The notes under the pieces were generated by a model, which ran no database searches, was not told where the DNA came from, and saw nothing but the letters and a program-made list of their open reading frames with translations. A stretch of 19,075 bases of DNA. Source: JAEULH01 sp034382075 (GTDB taxonomy: Bacteria > Pseudomonadota > Alphaproteobacteria > Rhodospirillales > Defluviicoccaceae). Shown here one piece after another: positions 1-8,175 of this stretch. The stretch lies in assembly GCA_034382075.1 (NCBI GenBank), contig JAXMOZ010000066.1:1-19075 (forward strand), in the 5' to 3' direction. A program made the position numbers and the translations under genes. Numbering within the stretch: position 1 is the stretch's first letter; every line of letters begins with the position of its first letter.

Positions 1-884
1 TCCCGGCCGCGTGCAGGACGCTGGCGCAGTGGCTGCTCTATGTCGGTCTGGTGTTGACCGCGGTGATGCTGATGATCCTCGGCCGCGCCAACGGCCAGAT
101 CATGGAGCGCATGCGCATCCAGGTTGTCGATGTGCTGGCGCCCATCATCGACATGATGTCGCTGCCTGTGGACGCGGTTGTCGTTGCCGCCCAGACCATC
201 CGCGCCTGGACGGCGCTGAGTGAGGACAATGCCGCGCTGAAGCACGACCGCGAGCGGCTGCTGGCGTGGAAGGACGTGGCGCTGCGGCTCGAGGCCGAGA
301 ATGCGCAGCTTCGCGAGCTGGTGCACCTTGTGTTCGAGCCCCAGACGCGGGCGGTGAGCGCCCGAGTGGTTGCCGACAGCGGCGGCGCCTTCGCCCGCAG
401 CCTGATCGTTTCCGCTGGCCGGCGTCATGGCGTCGGCAAGGGCCACGCCGTGCTCACCGGCACCGGACTGGTCGGCCGGGTCGCCGCGGCCGCGCCGCGG
501 TCGTCGCAAGTGCTGCTGGTGAGCGACCTCAACTTCCGGGCGCCGGTGGCCATCGGGCCCATGCGCATCCGCGGCATTGTCGCCGGCGACAACTCCGACC
601 AGCCGAAGATCACCCATGTCGATCCCGATGCCATGATCGAGATCGGCGACAGGGTGGTGACCTCCGGCGATGGCGAGGCCTTTCCCTCCGACCTTCCCGT
701 CGGCACCGTCGCCACCATCGACGACGGGGTGATCCGGGTTCGGCTGTTCACCGACGAAAGCCCGGTCGAATACGTCCAGATCGTCGACTTCGGCCTGCAA
801 GGCATCATCGACGAAGCGCGGATCGCCGGATCGCCGGCACCAGAAAGCGCGCCCGCGGCGGCAGCGGGACCCGCGGCCCCATGA
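1..884 (+). CDS. mreC: Rod shape-determining protein MreC, 5' end outside the window
   Basis: MreC is the periplasmic scaffold of the elongasome that links MreB/MreD to PBP2 and RodA. The reading frame is open from base 3 without a start that fits the family, so the gene begins upstream of the window; the first visible residues (about LAQWLLYVGLVLTAVMLMIL) form the single N-terminal membrane helix. A coiled coil follows (ALSEDNAALKHDRERLLAWK onward to about LRELV), then the beta-rich MreC domain (RVVADSGGAF, GTGLVGRV, VLLVSDLNFRAPV, GDRVVTSGDGEAFPSDLPVGTV). It ends in an Ala/Pro-rich tail. The stop codon overlaps the mreD start as ATGA (881-884), implying translational coupling. mreB presumably lies just upstream; that is inference from the usual order. 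Confidence 0.95.
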   Translation, partial: PAACRTLAQWLLYVGLVLTAVMLMILGRANGQIMERMRIQVVDVLAPIIDMMSLPVDAVVVAAQTIRAWTALSEDNAALKHDRERLLAWKDVALRLEAENAQLRELVHLVFEPQTRAVSARVVADSGGAFARSLIVSAGRRHGVGKGHAVLTGTGLVGRVAAAAPRSSQVLLVSDLNFRAPVAIGPMRIRGIVAGDNSDQPKITHVDPDAMIEIGDRVVTSGDGEAFPSDLPVGTVATIDDGVIRVRLFTDESPVEYVQIVDFGLQGIIDEARIAGSPAPESAPAAAAGPAAP

Positions 885-1396
885 GCAACGCGCTGGCCCT
901 GAAGATCGAGTTGGCGGCGCGGGCGACGGTGCCGGCGGGGGTCACCGCCGTCCTGATGTTGCTGGGCTCGATCGCGATGAACGGGACGCACGTTCAGGTG
1001 CTCGAGCCGGTACTGGCCTTCGCCTCGATCTACTACTGGACCCTCTACCGCCCGGACCTGATGCCGGCGGCGCTGGTCTTCGCCTTGGGCCTGCTCTACG
1101 ACATCCTCTCCGGCGCGCCCGTGGGTTCGCACGCGGCCATGCTGACCGTCGCCCACGCCGTGTTGACGCGGCAGCGCCGCTTCCTCATCGACAAGACCTT
1201 CGTCCTCAACTGGGTCGGCTTCGCCGTCGTCGCCGGCGGCGGCTGCATCCTGGTCTGGTTTGCGGCCTCGCTCTTCTATGCCGCCCCGGTCGATCCCTGG
1301 GGACTGCTGTTCCAGACGCTGATGACGATCGTCGCCTACCCGCTGATCTTCCGACTGCTGCTCCACTGCCACCTGTCGCTGGTCCAACCCGGGTGA
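881..1396 (+). CDS. mreD: Rod shape-determining membrane protein MreD
   Basis: A polytopic inner-membrane protein of 171 residues, the usual size for MreD, which works with MreC in the elongasome. Several hydrophobic segments are visible: around residues 17-35 (GVTAVLMLLGSIAMN), 40-55, 60-80 (ALVFALGLLYDILSGAPVGS, the family's best-conserved stretch), 105-130 and 145-165. MreD is poorly conserved, so the call rests on hydropathy, the LLYDILSG-like signature, size and position between mreC and mrdA. The start ATG overlaps the mreC stop; the next gene begins one base after this stop codon, so the cluster is certainly one operon. Confidence 0.92.
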   Translation: MSNALALKIELAARATVPAGVTAVLMLLGSIAMNGTHVQVLEPVLAFASIYYWTLYRPDLMPAALVFALGLLYDILSGAPVGSHAAMLTVAHAVLTRQRRFLIDKTFVLNWVGFAVVAGGGCILVWFAASLFYAAPVDPWGLLFQTLMTIVAYPLIFRLLLHCHLSLVQPG

Positions 1397-1397
1397 G

Positions 1398-3305
1398 ATG
1401 AACCGCGACAACGACCGGACCAAGCTTTTCACCCGGCGCGCCGTCGTCCTCGCCGGCGCCCAGGGCGGGCTGTTGTCGCTGCTGCTCGCCAGGCTCTACT
1501 GGCTGCAGGTTGTCGAGGCCGAACGCTACGCCACCCTCGCCGAGGACAACCGCGTCAGCGTCCGCCTGCTGGCGCCGCCCAGAGGCAAGATCTACGACCG
1601 CTTCGGCCGGCCGCTGGCGATCAACCGCAAGGACTTCCGCGTTACTCTGGTGCCCGAGCAGAGCCGCAATGTCGAAGCGCTGCTGGACGTCTTCGCCAGG
1701 CTCATCGCCTTGGACGAGGACGAACGCGAGCGGATCCTCACCGAGGTGCGGAAGAAGCGGAAGTTCATGCCGGTCACGGTGCGCGAGGACCTGTCCTGGC
1801 AGGAGGTGGCGCGGATCGCGGTGAACGCCCCCGATCTCCCCGGGGTCAGCATCGAGGAGGGGCAGAGCCGCGAGTACCCTCACGGCCCGGCGGTGGCCCA
1901 CGTTCTGGGTTACGTCGCGGCGGTTTCGGAGCGCGACCTGACCGGCGATGTGACCGGCGATCCGCTGCTCGAGGTGCCGGGCTTTCGCATCGGCAAATCC
2001 GGCGTCGAGCAGAGCTGCGACCTGTTGTTGCGCGGCAAGAGCGGCAAGCTGGAGCTGGAGGTGAACGCGGTCGGCCGGGTCATCCGCGAGCTGGCCCGCG
2101 ACGAGGGCCAGCCCGGCGCCGACATCAACCTCACCCTCGACCTCGAGTTGCAGAAGATCGCCTACGACAGCCTGGCGCTGGCGGGGCAAAGCGGCGCGGT
2201 CGTGCTGCTGGACGTGCTGACCGGCGATATCCTGGCGCTCGCCTCCTGCCCGGGCTTCGACCCCAGCGCCTTCGACCGCGGGCTCAAGGCGGCCGAGTGG
2301 CGGGCCCTGATCTCGGACCCCAAGGCCCCGCTGACGAACAAGGCCATCGCCGGCCTGTATGCGCCGGGCTCGACCTTCAAGCCGGTCACCGCGCTGGCGG
2401 CGCTGCAGGCAGGCGCCATTACCACCGAGACCCGTTTCAGTTGCGGCGGCCACATCGGCCTTGGCAACGCCAGGTTCCACTGCTGGAAAAAGGGCGGCCA
2501 TGGCGCCTTGAACCTGCGCGGAGCGTTGTCGCAGTCGTGCGACGTCTACTTCTACGAGGCCGCCCGGCGCTGCGGCATCGACAACATCGCGGCGATGGCG
2601 CACCGCCTGGGGCTCGGCCAGCCGTCCGGCCTGGGGCTCTCCGGCGAGCGGCGCGGGGTGATGCCGACGCAGGCCTGGAAGCTCGCCGCCCTCGGCGTGC
2701 CCTGGCAGAAGGGGGAAACCCTGATTGCCGGCATCGGTCAGGGCTTCGTGCTCGCCAGCCCGCTGGAACTCGCGGTCATGACCGCGCGCATCGCCAGCGG
2801 CGGCCTCAGGATCGCGCCCCGCCTCATCGACAGGATCAAGACCAAAGGCGAAACGCAGCCGCCGGCGGTGGCTGCGAGCCTGGGCCTGAACCCGCAGCAC
2901 CTGCGGGTGGTGCAGGACGGGATGATCGACGTCGTCGCCCGCGGCACCGCGCATAGGGTGGCGATCCGCGAGCCGGGCATGGAGATGGCCGGCAAGACCG
3001 GCACCTCCCAGGTGCGCCGCATCAGCAAGGCCGAGCGCGCCGCCGGCGTCATCCGCAACGAGGACCTTCCCTGGGAGCGGCGCGACCACGCGCTGTTCAT
3101 CGGCTACGCCCCGGTCCATGCGCCGCGCTACGCGGTCGCCGTGCTGGTCGAGCACGGCGGCGGCGGCTCGGCCGTGGCGGCTCCCATCGCCCGCGACGTC
3201 ATCCTGGCGGCGCAGATGCGGCCGCAGGAGGAGATCGCGAACAAGCCGACGCCGCGGGCGGGAACGGTGATGCAGGGCCTCGGCCGCCCCGGCGGCCAGG
3301 TCTGA
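1398..3305 (+). CDS. mrdA: Penicillin-binding protein 2, elongation-specific transpeptidase
   Basis: Class B PBP that cross-links new lateral-wall peptidoglycan in the periplasm together with RodA. The 635-residue length is typical. Visible order: short cytoplasmic N terminus, membrane anchor at about residues 14-36, pedestal beginning with APPRGKIYDRFGRPLAIN (about 59-76), then the transpeptidase domain. All three active-site motifs are intact: S325-TFK (nucleophile serine and lysine), S380-C-D, and K533-TGT. The start ATG lies one base after the mreD stop. rodA follows six bases downstream, so the transpeptidase and its partner glycosyltransferase are co-expressed. Nothing suggests beta-lactam-resistance remodelling, but this was not tested by alignment. 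Confidence 0.97.
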   Translation: MNRDNDRTKLFTRRAVVLAGAQGGLLSLLLARLYWLQVVEAERYATLAEDNRVSVRLLAPPRGKIYDRFGRPLAINRKDFRVTLVPEQSRNVEALLDVFARLIALDEDERERILTEVRKKRKFMPVTVREDLSWQEVARIAVNAPDLPGVSIEEGQSREYPHGPAVAHVLGYVAAVSERDLTGDVTGDPLLEVPGFRIGKSGVEQSCDLLLRGKSGKLELEVNAVGRVIRELARDEGQPGADINLTLDLELQKIAYDSLALAGQSGAVVLLDVLTGDILALASCPGFDPSAFDRGLKAAEWRALISDPKAPLTNKAIAGLYAPGSTFKPVTALAALQAGAITTETRFSCGGHIGLGNARFHCWKKGGHGALNLRGALSQSCDVYFYEAARRCGIDNIAAMAHRLGLGQPSGLGLSGERRGVMPTQAWKLAALGVPWQKGETLIAGIGQGFVLASPLELAVMTARIASGGLRIAPRLIDRIKTKGETQPPAVAASLGLNPQHLRVVQDGMIDVVARGTAHRVAIREPGMEMAGKTGTSQVRRISKAERAAGVIRNEDLPWERRDHALFIGYAPVHAPRYAVAVLVEHGGGGSAVAAPIARDVILAAQMRPQEEIANKPTPRAGTVMQGLGRPGGQV

Positions 3306-3311
3306 GCCGGC

Positions 3312-4457
3312 ATGAAGCTCGGCGAGAACCCCGGCCATCATCTCCCCCTGGCGGTCAAGCTCCGCCGGATCCACTGGTCGTTCCTGCTCCTGCTGTCCGC
3401 CATCGCCGCGATCGGCGCGGCAATGCTCTACTCCGCCGGCAACGGCAGCATCGAGCCTTGGGCGGTGCGCCACTGCGCCCGCTTCGCCATGGGCTTGACC
3501 TTCCTCATCGCCGCCGCCCTGACCGACGTGCGGCTGTGGCTTCGCTATGCCTATGCCTTCTACGCCGTGGCGCTGGTGCTGCTGGCGGCGGTGGAGGTCG
3601 CGGGCTCGGTGGGCATGGGGGCGCAGCGCTGGATCGACCTCGGCGTCATCAAGCTGCAGCCGTCGGAGCTGATGAAGGTGGCCCTGGTGCTGGCGCTGGC
3701 CCGCTATTTCCACGGCGTCGGCGCCGACGAGATCGGCCGGCCGTGGAAGCTGATCGTGCCGCTGATGATGGTGGGCGCGCCGGCGGCGCTGGTCCTGAAG
3801 CAGCCGGACCTCGGCACGGCGTTGATGCTGCTGGCCTCGAGCGGCGTCGTTTTCTTCGTCGCCGGCGTGCGGCTGTGGATGTTCGCCGTCGTCGCCGGAG
3901 CCGGGTTGGCCGCCGCTCCCGTCGCCTGGCAGTTCCTGCACGACTACCAGCGCCAGCGGGTGCTCACCTTCCTCGACCCGGCCACCGACCCGCTCGGCTC
4001 GGGCTACCACATCCTGCAGTCGAAGATCGCGCTGGGCTCCGGCGGCGTGTTCGGCAAGGGCTTCCTCCAGGGGAGCCAGAGCCACCTCAATTTCCTCCCC
4101 GAGAAGCAGACCGACTTCATCTTCACGATGTTCGCCGAGGAGATGGGCATGGTCGGCGCCGTCGTTCTGCTGCTCCTCTACGGCCTGGTCCTAGCCTACT
4201 GCTTCACCGTGGCCCTCGCGGCCCGCAACCAGTTCGGCCGGCTGCTGGTCATTGGCCTCGCCATGACGTTTTTCCTCTACGTCTTCATCAACATGGCGAT
4301 GGTCATGGGGCTGATCCCGGTGGTCGGCGTGCCGTTGCCGTTGATCTCCTATGGCGGCACGGCGGCGGTGACGATCATGATCGGCTTCGGGCTGATCATG
4401 GCGGTGCAGGTCCACCGCGACGTGGTCCTCAGCCGGCACGGCAGCGAGCAGGGCTGA
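3312..4457 (+). CDS. rodA: Peptidoglycan glycosyltransferase RodA (SEDS family)
   Basis: Integral membrane SEDS glycosyltransferase that polymerises lipid II for PBP2. The 381-residue protein has about ten hydrophobic segments. Family signatures seen are AQRWIDLGVIKLQPSELMK (residues 104-122), LKQPDLGTALML (162-173), the loop NFLPEKQTDFIF (260-271), and the C-terminal PLPLISYGGT (341-350). These distinguish SEDS proteins clearly, and adjacency to mrdA separates RodA from FtsW. The ribosome site is weak (GAGCCGG just upstream of ATG), consistent with translational coupling to mrdA. It is the last gene of the plus-strand operon; a minus-strand gene converges on it 36 bases away. Confidence 0.97.
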   Translation: MKLGENPGHHLPLAVKLRRIHWSFLLLLSAIAAIGAAMLYSAGNGSIEPWAVRHCARFAMGLTFLIAAALTDVRLWLRYAYAFYAVALVLLAAVEVAGSVGMGAQRWIDLGVIKLQPSELMKVALVLALARYFHGVGADEIGRPWKLIVPLMMVGAPAALVLKQPDLGTALMLLASSGVVFFVAGVRLWMFAVVAGAGLAAAPVAWQFLHDYQRQRVLTFLDPATDPLGSGYHILQSKIALGSGGVFGKGFLQGSQSHLNFLPEKQTDFIFTMFAEEMGMVGAVVLLLLYGLVLAYCFTVALAARNQFGRLLVIGLAMTFFLYVFINMAMVMGLIPVVGVPLPLISYGGTAAVTIMIGFGLIMAVQVHRDVVLSRHGSEQG

Positions 4458-4493
4458 CGCGGGGTCGCCACCCTCGGCCTGCGGTTGCCGGCC

Positions 4494-6224
4494 TCAGGTG
4501 GACCGGCGGGACAAGCCCGCGGGTGACGAGGAAGAGGCAACGGCGCCGCTCGGCCCGCCCCTCATTCCGTCATCGCCGCACTCGTTGCCGCGATCCAAGG
4601 TTTCAGGAGCGGACAGGCTGGCGTTGAAGCGGTCGACGAAGGCGAGGAAGTCCTTCGCCGGCAGCGGCTTCGAGTACAGCCAGCCTTGGGCGTATTGCAC
4701 CCCCCGCCGGCGCAGGTGCGCCGCCTGTTCCTCCGTCTCGACGCCTTCGGCGACGATCTTCAGGCCCAGCGTCTTGGCCATGTCGACGATGATGTCGGCA
4801 AGCCCGGCGGAGGCGGCGCCGGTGCCGATGGTCTTGACGAAGGCCTTGTCGATCTTCAGCGCATCGACCCGGAAGTTGCCGACGTAGGCGAGACTGGAGT
4901 AGCCGGTGCCGAAATCGTCGATGGAGACCCGGTTGCCCTGGTCGCTCAGCGCGGCGATGACCGCCTTGCACCGCCCCTCGTCCACCAGCGCCCGCTCGGT
5001 GATCTCGAACTGCAGCCGGCCCAGCGGGAAGCCCGCCCCCGCGGCAACCTCGGAGGCGTCCGCAGCGGCTGAGACGCGGCCGTCGTTGAAGTGAACCGGC
5101 GCCAGGTTGACGGCGATGTGGAAGGTTTCGTCTTCACGAAGCCGCCGGCCGATCTCCTCGCCTACCCTGCGCAGCAGCCAGCGGGTCATCGGCACGATGT
5201 CGCCGGTGTCCTCGGCGAGCTGAATGAAGACGTCCGGAGAGACCGTGGCCCCGGAAGCCTGGGTCCAGCGGATCAACGCCTCGGCGCCGACGCAGCGGCT
5301 TTGCTGCAGGTCGATCACCGGCTGGTAGTGCACCGCGAGCTCGCCGTTTTCGAGGGCGTCGCGCAGGTCGTCGCGAAGCGACGTGCGGCGCCCGGCCATC
5401 CGCAACGCCGCCGCGACGAAGGCCACGGCCGCCACGCCGCCGGCCGTGAGCGCAAGACCGGCGGCGTTGCGCCACTCCGCCAGCGCCCAGTCGTTGCCGG
5501 CGGCGGCGCGGACCGAAACGCCGAAGGGGCGGATCTCGCGGTACTCGCTCAACCCGGCGGCGGCCGCACCCTGGACATCGGCGGCGAGCAGCGTCTCGCC
5601 GATGGCGACCTCGATGCGCCCGGCGGCGCCCAGCGCGCTGGCATCGCTGGCCGCCAGCAGTTCGGAGGGAGCGATGGCCGCGACAAGCCTGGCCCCTTCG
5701 TTGCGGCCGCGGTCGAGCCGGTGGACGGCAAGGACCGAGGTGCCCGGAAGGTAGGAGAGGTTGACCGGCTCGCTGAAGCGCACCGCCCAGCTTTCCGGGC
5801 CAAGCAGCCGGATGTCGTGGTTTCGCACCGGGATCGGCGGGTCGAAGGCGCCGTAAGACGAGCAGGCAAGGCGGCCCTCGGCGGTGATGAAGGCAAGCGC
5901 GCGGAGCCAATCGTGAGGCGCGGCCGCGGCGAAGGCCGCAACCAGCCGTCCGGTGCAGCCCTCCACGAGCGCCATGTGGTGGACCGACACCAGCGCTCCT
6001 TCCGCCGTCCACAGCACCGTGCGCACCCGCTCCGCCGTGGCCTCGGCGACGTCGCCGAGCCTGACCTTCGCCTGCGCCAGCGCCTGCCAGTAGGTGAGGG
6101 CAAGGACGAGCGCGGTTGGAACCACGGCCAGCGCCAGCGCCACGGTGGCGAACACGATCTTGCGCCGGGTCGCCCATTTCAGCCGCCAGGCCGCCCGGGG
6201 GAGCGGCGGCGCGACCTCGCTCAT
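4494..6224 (-). CDS. CSS-motif / EAL-domain cyclic-di-GMP phosphodiesterase
   Basis: 576-residue inner-membrane phosphodiesterase predicted to hydrolyse c-di-GMP to pGpG. Two membrane helices (about 22-46 and 254-277) bracket a periplasmic CSS-type domain with the diagnostic C121-S-S and a second cysteine, C90, 31 residues earlier. Known relatives (PdeB/PdeC of E. coli) use such a pair as a Dsb-dependent redox switch. The cytoplasmic EAL domain (about 285-535) has E315-A-L, N373, E407 (FEITE), D436-D437 (IDDFGTGYSSL), K457 (LKID) and E493 (VAEGVE), so it looks catalytically complete. There is no GGDEF domain. The ATG overlaps the stop of the upstream dioxygenase gene (ATGA), implying coupled translation. 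The last 35 or so residues are low-complexity and run into a repeat-like hairpin. Confidence 0.93.
   Translation of the reverse strand: MSEVAPPLPRAAWRLKWATRRKIVFATVALALAVVPTALVLALTYWQALAQAKVRLGDVAEATAERVRTVLWTAEGALVSVHHMALVEGCTGRLVAAFAAAAPHDWLRALAFITAEGRLACSSYGAFDPPIPVRNHDIRLLGPESWAVRFSEPVNLSYLPGTSVLAVHRLDRGRNEGARLVAAIAPSELLAASDASALGAAGRIEVAIGETLLAADVQGAAAAGLSEYREIRPFGVSVRAAAGNDWALAEWRNAAGLALTAGGVAAVAFVAAALRMAGRRTSLRDDLRDALENGELAVHYQPVIDLQQSRCVGAEALIRWTQASGATVSPDVFIQLAEDTGDIVPMTRWLLRRVGEEIGRRLREDETFHIAVNLAPVHFNDGRVSAAADASEVAAGAGFPLGRLQFEITERALVDEGRCKAVIAALSDQGNRVSIDDFGTGYSSLAYVGNFRVDALKIDKAFVKTIGTGAASAGLADIIVDMAKTLGLKIVAEGVETEEQAAHLRRRGVQYAQGWLYSKPLPAKDFLAFVDRFNASLSAPETLDRGNECGDDGMRGGPSGAVASSSSPAGLSRRST
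4506..4520. terminator. Short GC hairpin between converging rodA and EAL gene ends
   Basis: GCGGG-ACAAG-CCCGC forms a perfect 5-bp stem with a 5-base loop, 48 bases after the rodA stop and inside the 3' end of the minus-strand EAL gene. There is no T-run on either side, so it is at best a weak or Rho-assisted terminator; the stretch GGCGGGACAAGCCCGCGGG also resembles a dispersed intergenic repeat. Confidence 0.3.
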
Positions 6225-6877
6225 GCACCCAGCACGATGTCGAAGATGCCGATCAGGCCCCGGCCGGCGCCGGCGTCGGGCTGGGACGGCTCGAGCGGCA
6301 CGATCACCCGCGCCCGCTTCTCCGGGTCGCGGATCCGGCTCAAGAGAAAGTCGCTGTCGTTCAGGGGCTCGCCCGCGACGTACATCTGCGTCGTCAGCGA
6401 GAAGCCCTGCACGGTGACGGCGAAGTGGATGTGCGGGGTGCGCCCGGGGTAGGCGACCGGGCGGATGGTGCGAAAGCGATAGCCGCCGTCAGCCGACGAG
6501 ACGGTCCGGCCATAGCCCTGGAACCGCGGATCGGCCTCGCCCCCGCGGCGGGCGGCGTCGAGCGGGTGGTGGTAGTGGCCGAAGGCGTCGCACTGCCAGA
6601 TCTCGACCAGGGCGTCGGCCGCCGGCCGACCGTCGGGCCCGAGGATCCGGCCGAGGACCTCGGTGACGACCCCGGCCGCCGGCTCTCCCTGCCCGGCGAC
6701 GTGGACCAGATCGGCATCGCTGTCGAGCGGCTTCACCTCGGGGTAGAAGGGCCCCGCCGTCTGCCGCGGGGTGGCGACCAGCCCGGCGCCGACACCGGCG
6801 ACCGGCAGAAGGGCGAACCCCGCCGTCGCCATGGACATGACGGTCCGGCGGCTCAACCGTGTCTTCGCCGATGCCAT
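6221..6877 (-). CDS. Tat-exported intradiol ring-cleavage dioxygenase-like protein
   Basis: 218 residues, related to the protocatechuate 3,4-dioxygenase beta subunit/intradiol dioxygenase fold, which uses non-haem Fe(III) to cleave catechols between the hydroxyls. The four expected iron ligands are visible: Y102 (GHYHHP), Y143 (VAYPG), H149 and H151 (PHIHF), plus the VEIWQCDAFG strand. The N terminus has a twin-arginine signal (LSRRTVM followed by a hydrophobic stretch and AGVGAG), so the folded metalloprotein should be exported to the periplasm. The start is fixed by GGGAGGA (6882-6888) four bases upstream. No partner alpha subunit or ring-cleavage pathway genes are nearby, so the substrate is unknown. 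It lies 41 bases after the IalB-like gene and overlaps the EAL gene. Confidence 0.88.
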   Translation of the reverse strand: MASAKTRLSRRTVMSMATAGFALLPVAGVGAGLVATPRQTAGPFYPEVKPLDSDADLVHVAGQGEPAAGVVTEVLGRILGPDGRPAADALVEIWQCDAFGHYHHPLDAARRGGEADPRFQGYGRTVSSADGGYRFRTIRPVAYPGRTPHIHFAVTVQGFSLTTQMYVAGEPLNDSDFLLSRIRDPEKRARVIVPLEPSQPDAGAGRGLIGIFDIVLGA

Positions 6878-6918
6878 GCTGTCCTCCCGCGTTCTGCGCG
6901 ACCCGCAGGCGGCGGTGG

Positions 6919-8061
6919 TCACTCCGCCGTGAACGTTCCCCTTGCGAGCTCGCTGCCGTTGGGTCCGACCGCAGTCACCGTCCAGGGCCCGGTTTGCCCG
7001 CCGTTGATGCCCTTGCGCGAATAGACCCGCCAGCGATCGCTGCCGATCTGGAAGGGCACGCTGGCGACGACGTTCCCGCCATACTGCCAGCGGTGGGTCA
7101 CCGTCTTCCCGGCCATGCCGCGGATCTCGGTGAAGAAGTAGACGAAATCCTCGCCGCTCGCGGGGATGTCCACCCGGGAGCCGAGTTGGTCCACCGGCTC
7201 CCGGTTGACGACGTTGGTCGTCAGCCTCGCCCGGCCGACGTGCGCTTCGTCGAGAATGGCGACCGCCTCGCCGGCGGCAACGGGCTGCTGCCTTGGCGGC
7301 GGCGCAGGCTCCTCGCGTGTCGCCGGCTGCTGCTGCGCCGTCTGCTGCGGTTGCGGCGGTGCGGGTTGCGGCTCCGTTTGCGCCGGCACCTGTGGCGGCG
7401 GCTGCGGAGCCGGCTGCGCTACCGGTGGCGGCGCGACCGGAGGCATCGTCATCGGCGGCGTCGCCTCGGTCCGCGGCTGAGGCTCGGCAGGAGTGGCCTG
7501 AGCCGTCTCGGCCGGCGGCTTGCCGCTGGTCCTTCTGCCGAGGTCGGCGAGGGCGTCGTTGAAGCGCTCCAGCGAGAAGAACGCGTCGCGGGGCGACGGC
7601 GGCGGCCCCGAGAACGAGCGAACCACCGCCCGCTGCCCGGAACTCAACTCGGCGACGACCGCCTCGGCCTCCTGGCCGTTCCAGCGCCCCTCGCCGAAGC
7701 GGTTGGGCTGGGTCTGGTGCGGCGATTTCCCGTCGACGCGCAGGTAAAGCGGCGACTCCGGCATCAGTGCGCCGCGGACGCGGACGATGACGGCGTCGTT
7801 GTCGCCCTGGCCGTCGCCGATCTCGATCTGGCTTTCGCCGCGCCGGTCCGGCGGCGGCGCGCTCAGGGTGCAGTTGTCGCGCCCGGACGATTCGTCGCGG
7901 CCGCAGGTGACCGTCCAGTCGCCAAAGGTCTGCAGGTAGTAGACGTAGCCGACCGGCGCGGCGGCAACCTCGACCGCGGGCGCGGTCACGACAACCGCTG
8001 CGCACAGCGAGCCGGCAAGACGAGCGAAAAGCGAGCGAAAACGGGCGTTAAGCTTGGACAT
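6919..8061 (-). CDS. Secreted IalB-like / DUF2914 fusion protein
   Basis: 380 residues. Order: signal peptide (1 to about 35, ending AVEVAAAP), an IalB-like N-terminal domain (about 45-175) opening FGDWTVTCG with two cysteines (C53, C64), a Pro/Gln/Ala-rich linker (about 181-262), and a C-terminal DUF2914 domain (about 268-380) with YFFTEIRGMAGKTVTHRWQY, WRVYS and TGPWTV signatures. IalB family members are secreted periplasmic or envelope proteins of alphaproteobacteria; DUF2914 has no established biochemical role. I chose the ATG at 8061 (AGGGTG upstream) over the in-frame pair of ATGs at 8085 and 8088, which lack a ribosome site; the latter would add nine residues before the signal peptide. 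First gene of the block ending in the EAL gene. No function can be assigned from sequence. Confidence 0.85.
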   Translation of the reverse strand: MSKLNARFRSLFARLAGSLCAAVVVTAPAVEVAAAPVGYVYYLQTFGDWTVTCGRDESSGRDNCTLSAPPPDRRGESQIEIGDGQGDNDAVIVRVRGALMPESPLYLRVDGKSPHQTQPNRFGEGRWNGQEAEAVVAELSSGQRAVVRSFSGPPPSPRDAFFSLERFNDALADLGRRTSGKPPAETAQATPAEPQPRTEATPPMTMPPVAPPPVAQPAPQPPPQVPAQTEPQPAPPQPQQTAQQQPATREEPAPPPRQQPVAAGEAVAILDEAHVGRARLTTNVVNREPVDQLGSRVDIPASGEDFVYFFTEIRGMAGKTVTHRWQYGGNVVASVPFQIGSDRWRVYSRKGINGGQTGPWTVTAVGPNGSELARGTFTAE

Positions 8062-8108
8062 GCCGCACCCTAGACCATCCCCCATCATTCGGCCAGACGC
8101 TGTTGCGC

Positions 8109-8123
8109 CGGCTCCCGGAGCCG
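8109..8123. terminator. Perfect 6-bp hairpin between arsC and the IalB-like gene
   Basis: CGGCTC-CCG-GAGCCG is a perfect inverted repeat in the 114-base gap after the minus-strand arsC-like gene. It has no T-run on the minus strand, so termination is uncertain; it could also be a leader structure for the downstream block. Confidence 0.25.
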
Positions 8124-8175
8124 TTATCCGCTCCTCGTGCCCTTGTCTTCGTCCCCCTGTCTTCCAGCCACCGTT

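Noticed and set aside
1206..4085. A very long minus-strand open frame (about 959 codons) opposite mrdA and rodA
   Set aside because: It is antisense to two certain genes, its product is low-complexity His/Arg/Gln/Ala-rich with no domain, and such frames are expected from codon bias at this GC content.
5091..6452. Long plus-strand open frame opposite the EAL and dioxygenase genes
   Set aside because: Arg/Gly-rich translation without motifs; the minus-strand genes have complete catalytic residues and ribosome sites.
7166..7562. Plus-strand Ala/Gly/Cys-rich frames resembling repeat proteins
   Set aside because: They are mirror images of the Pro/Gln-rich linker of the IalB-DUF2914 gene.
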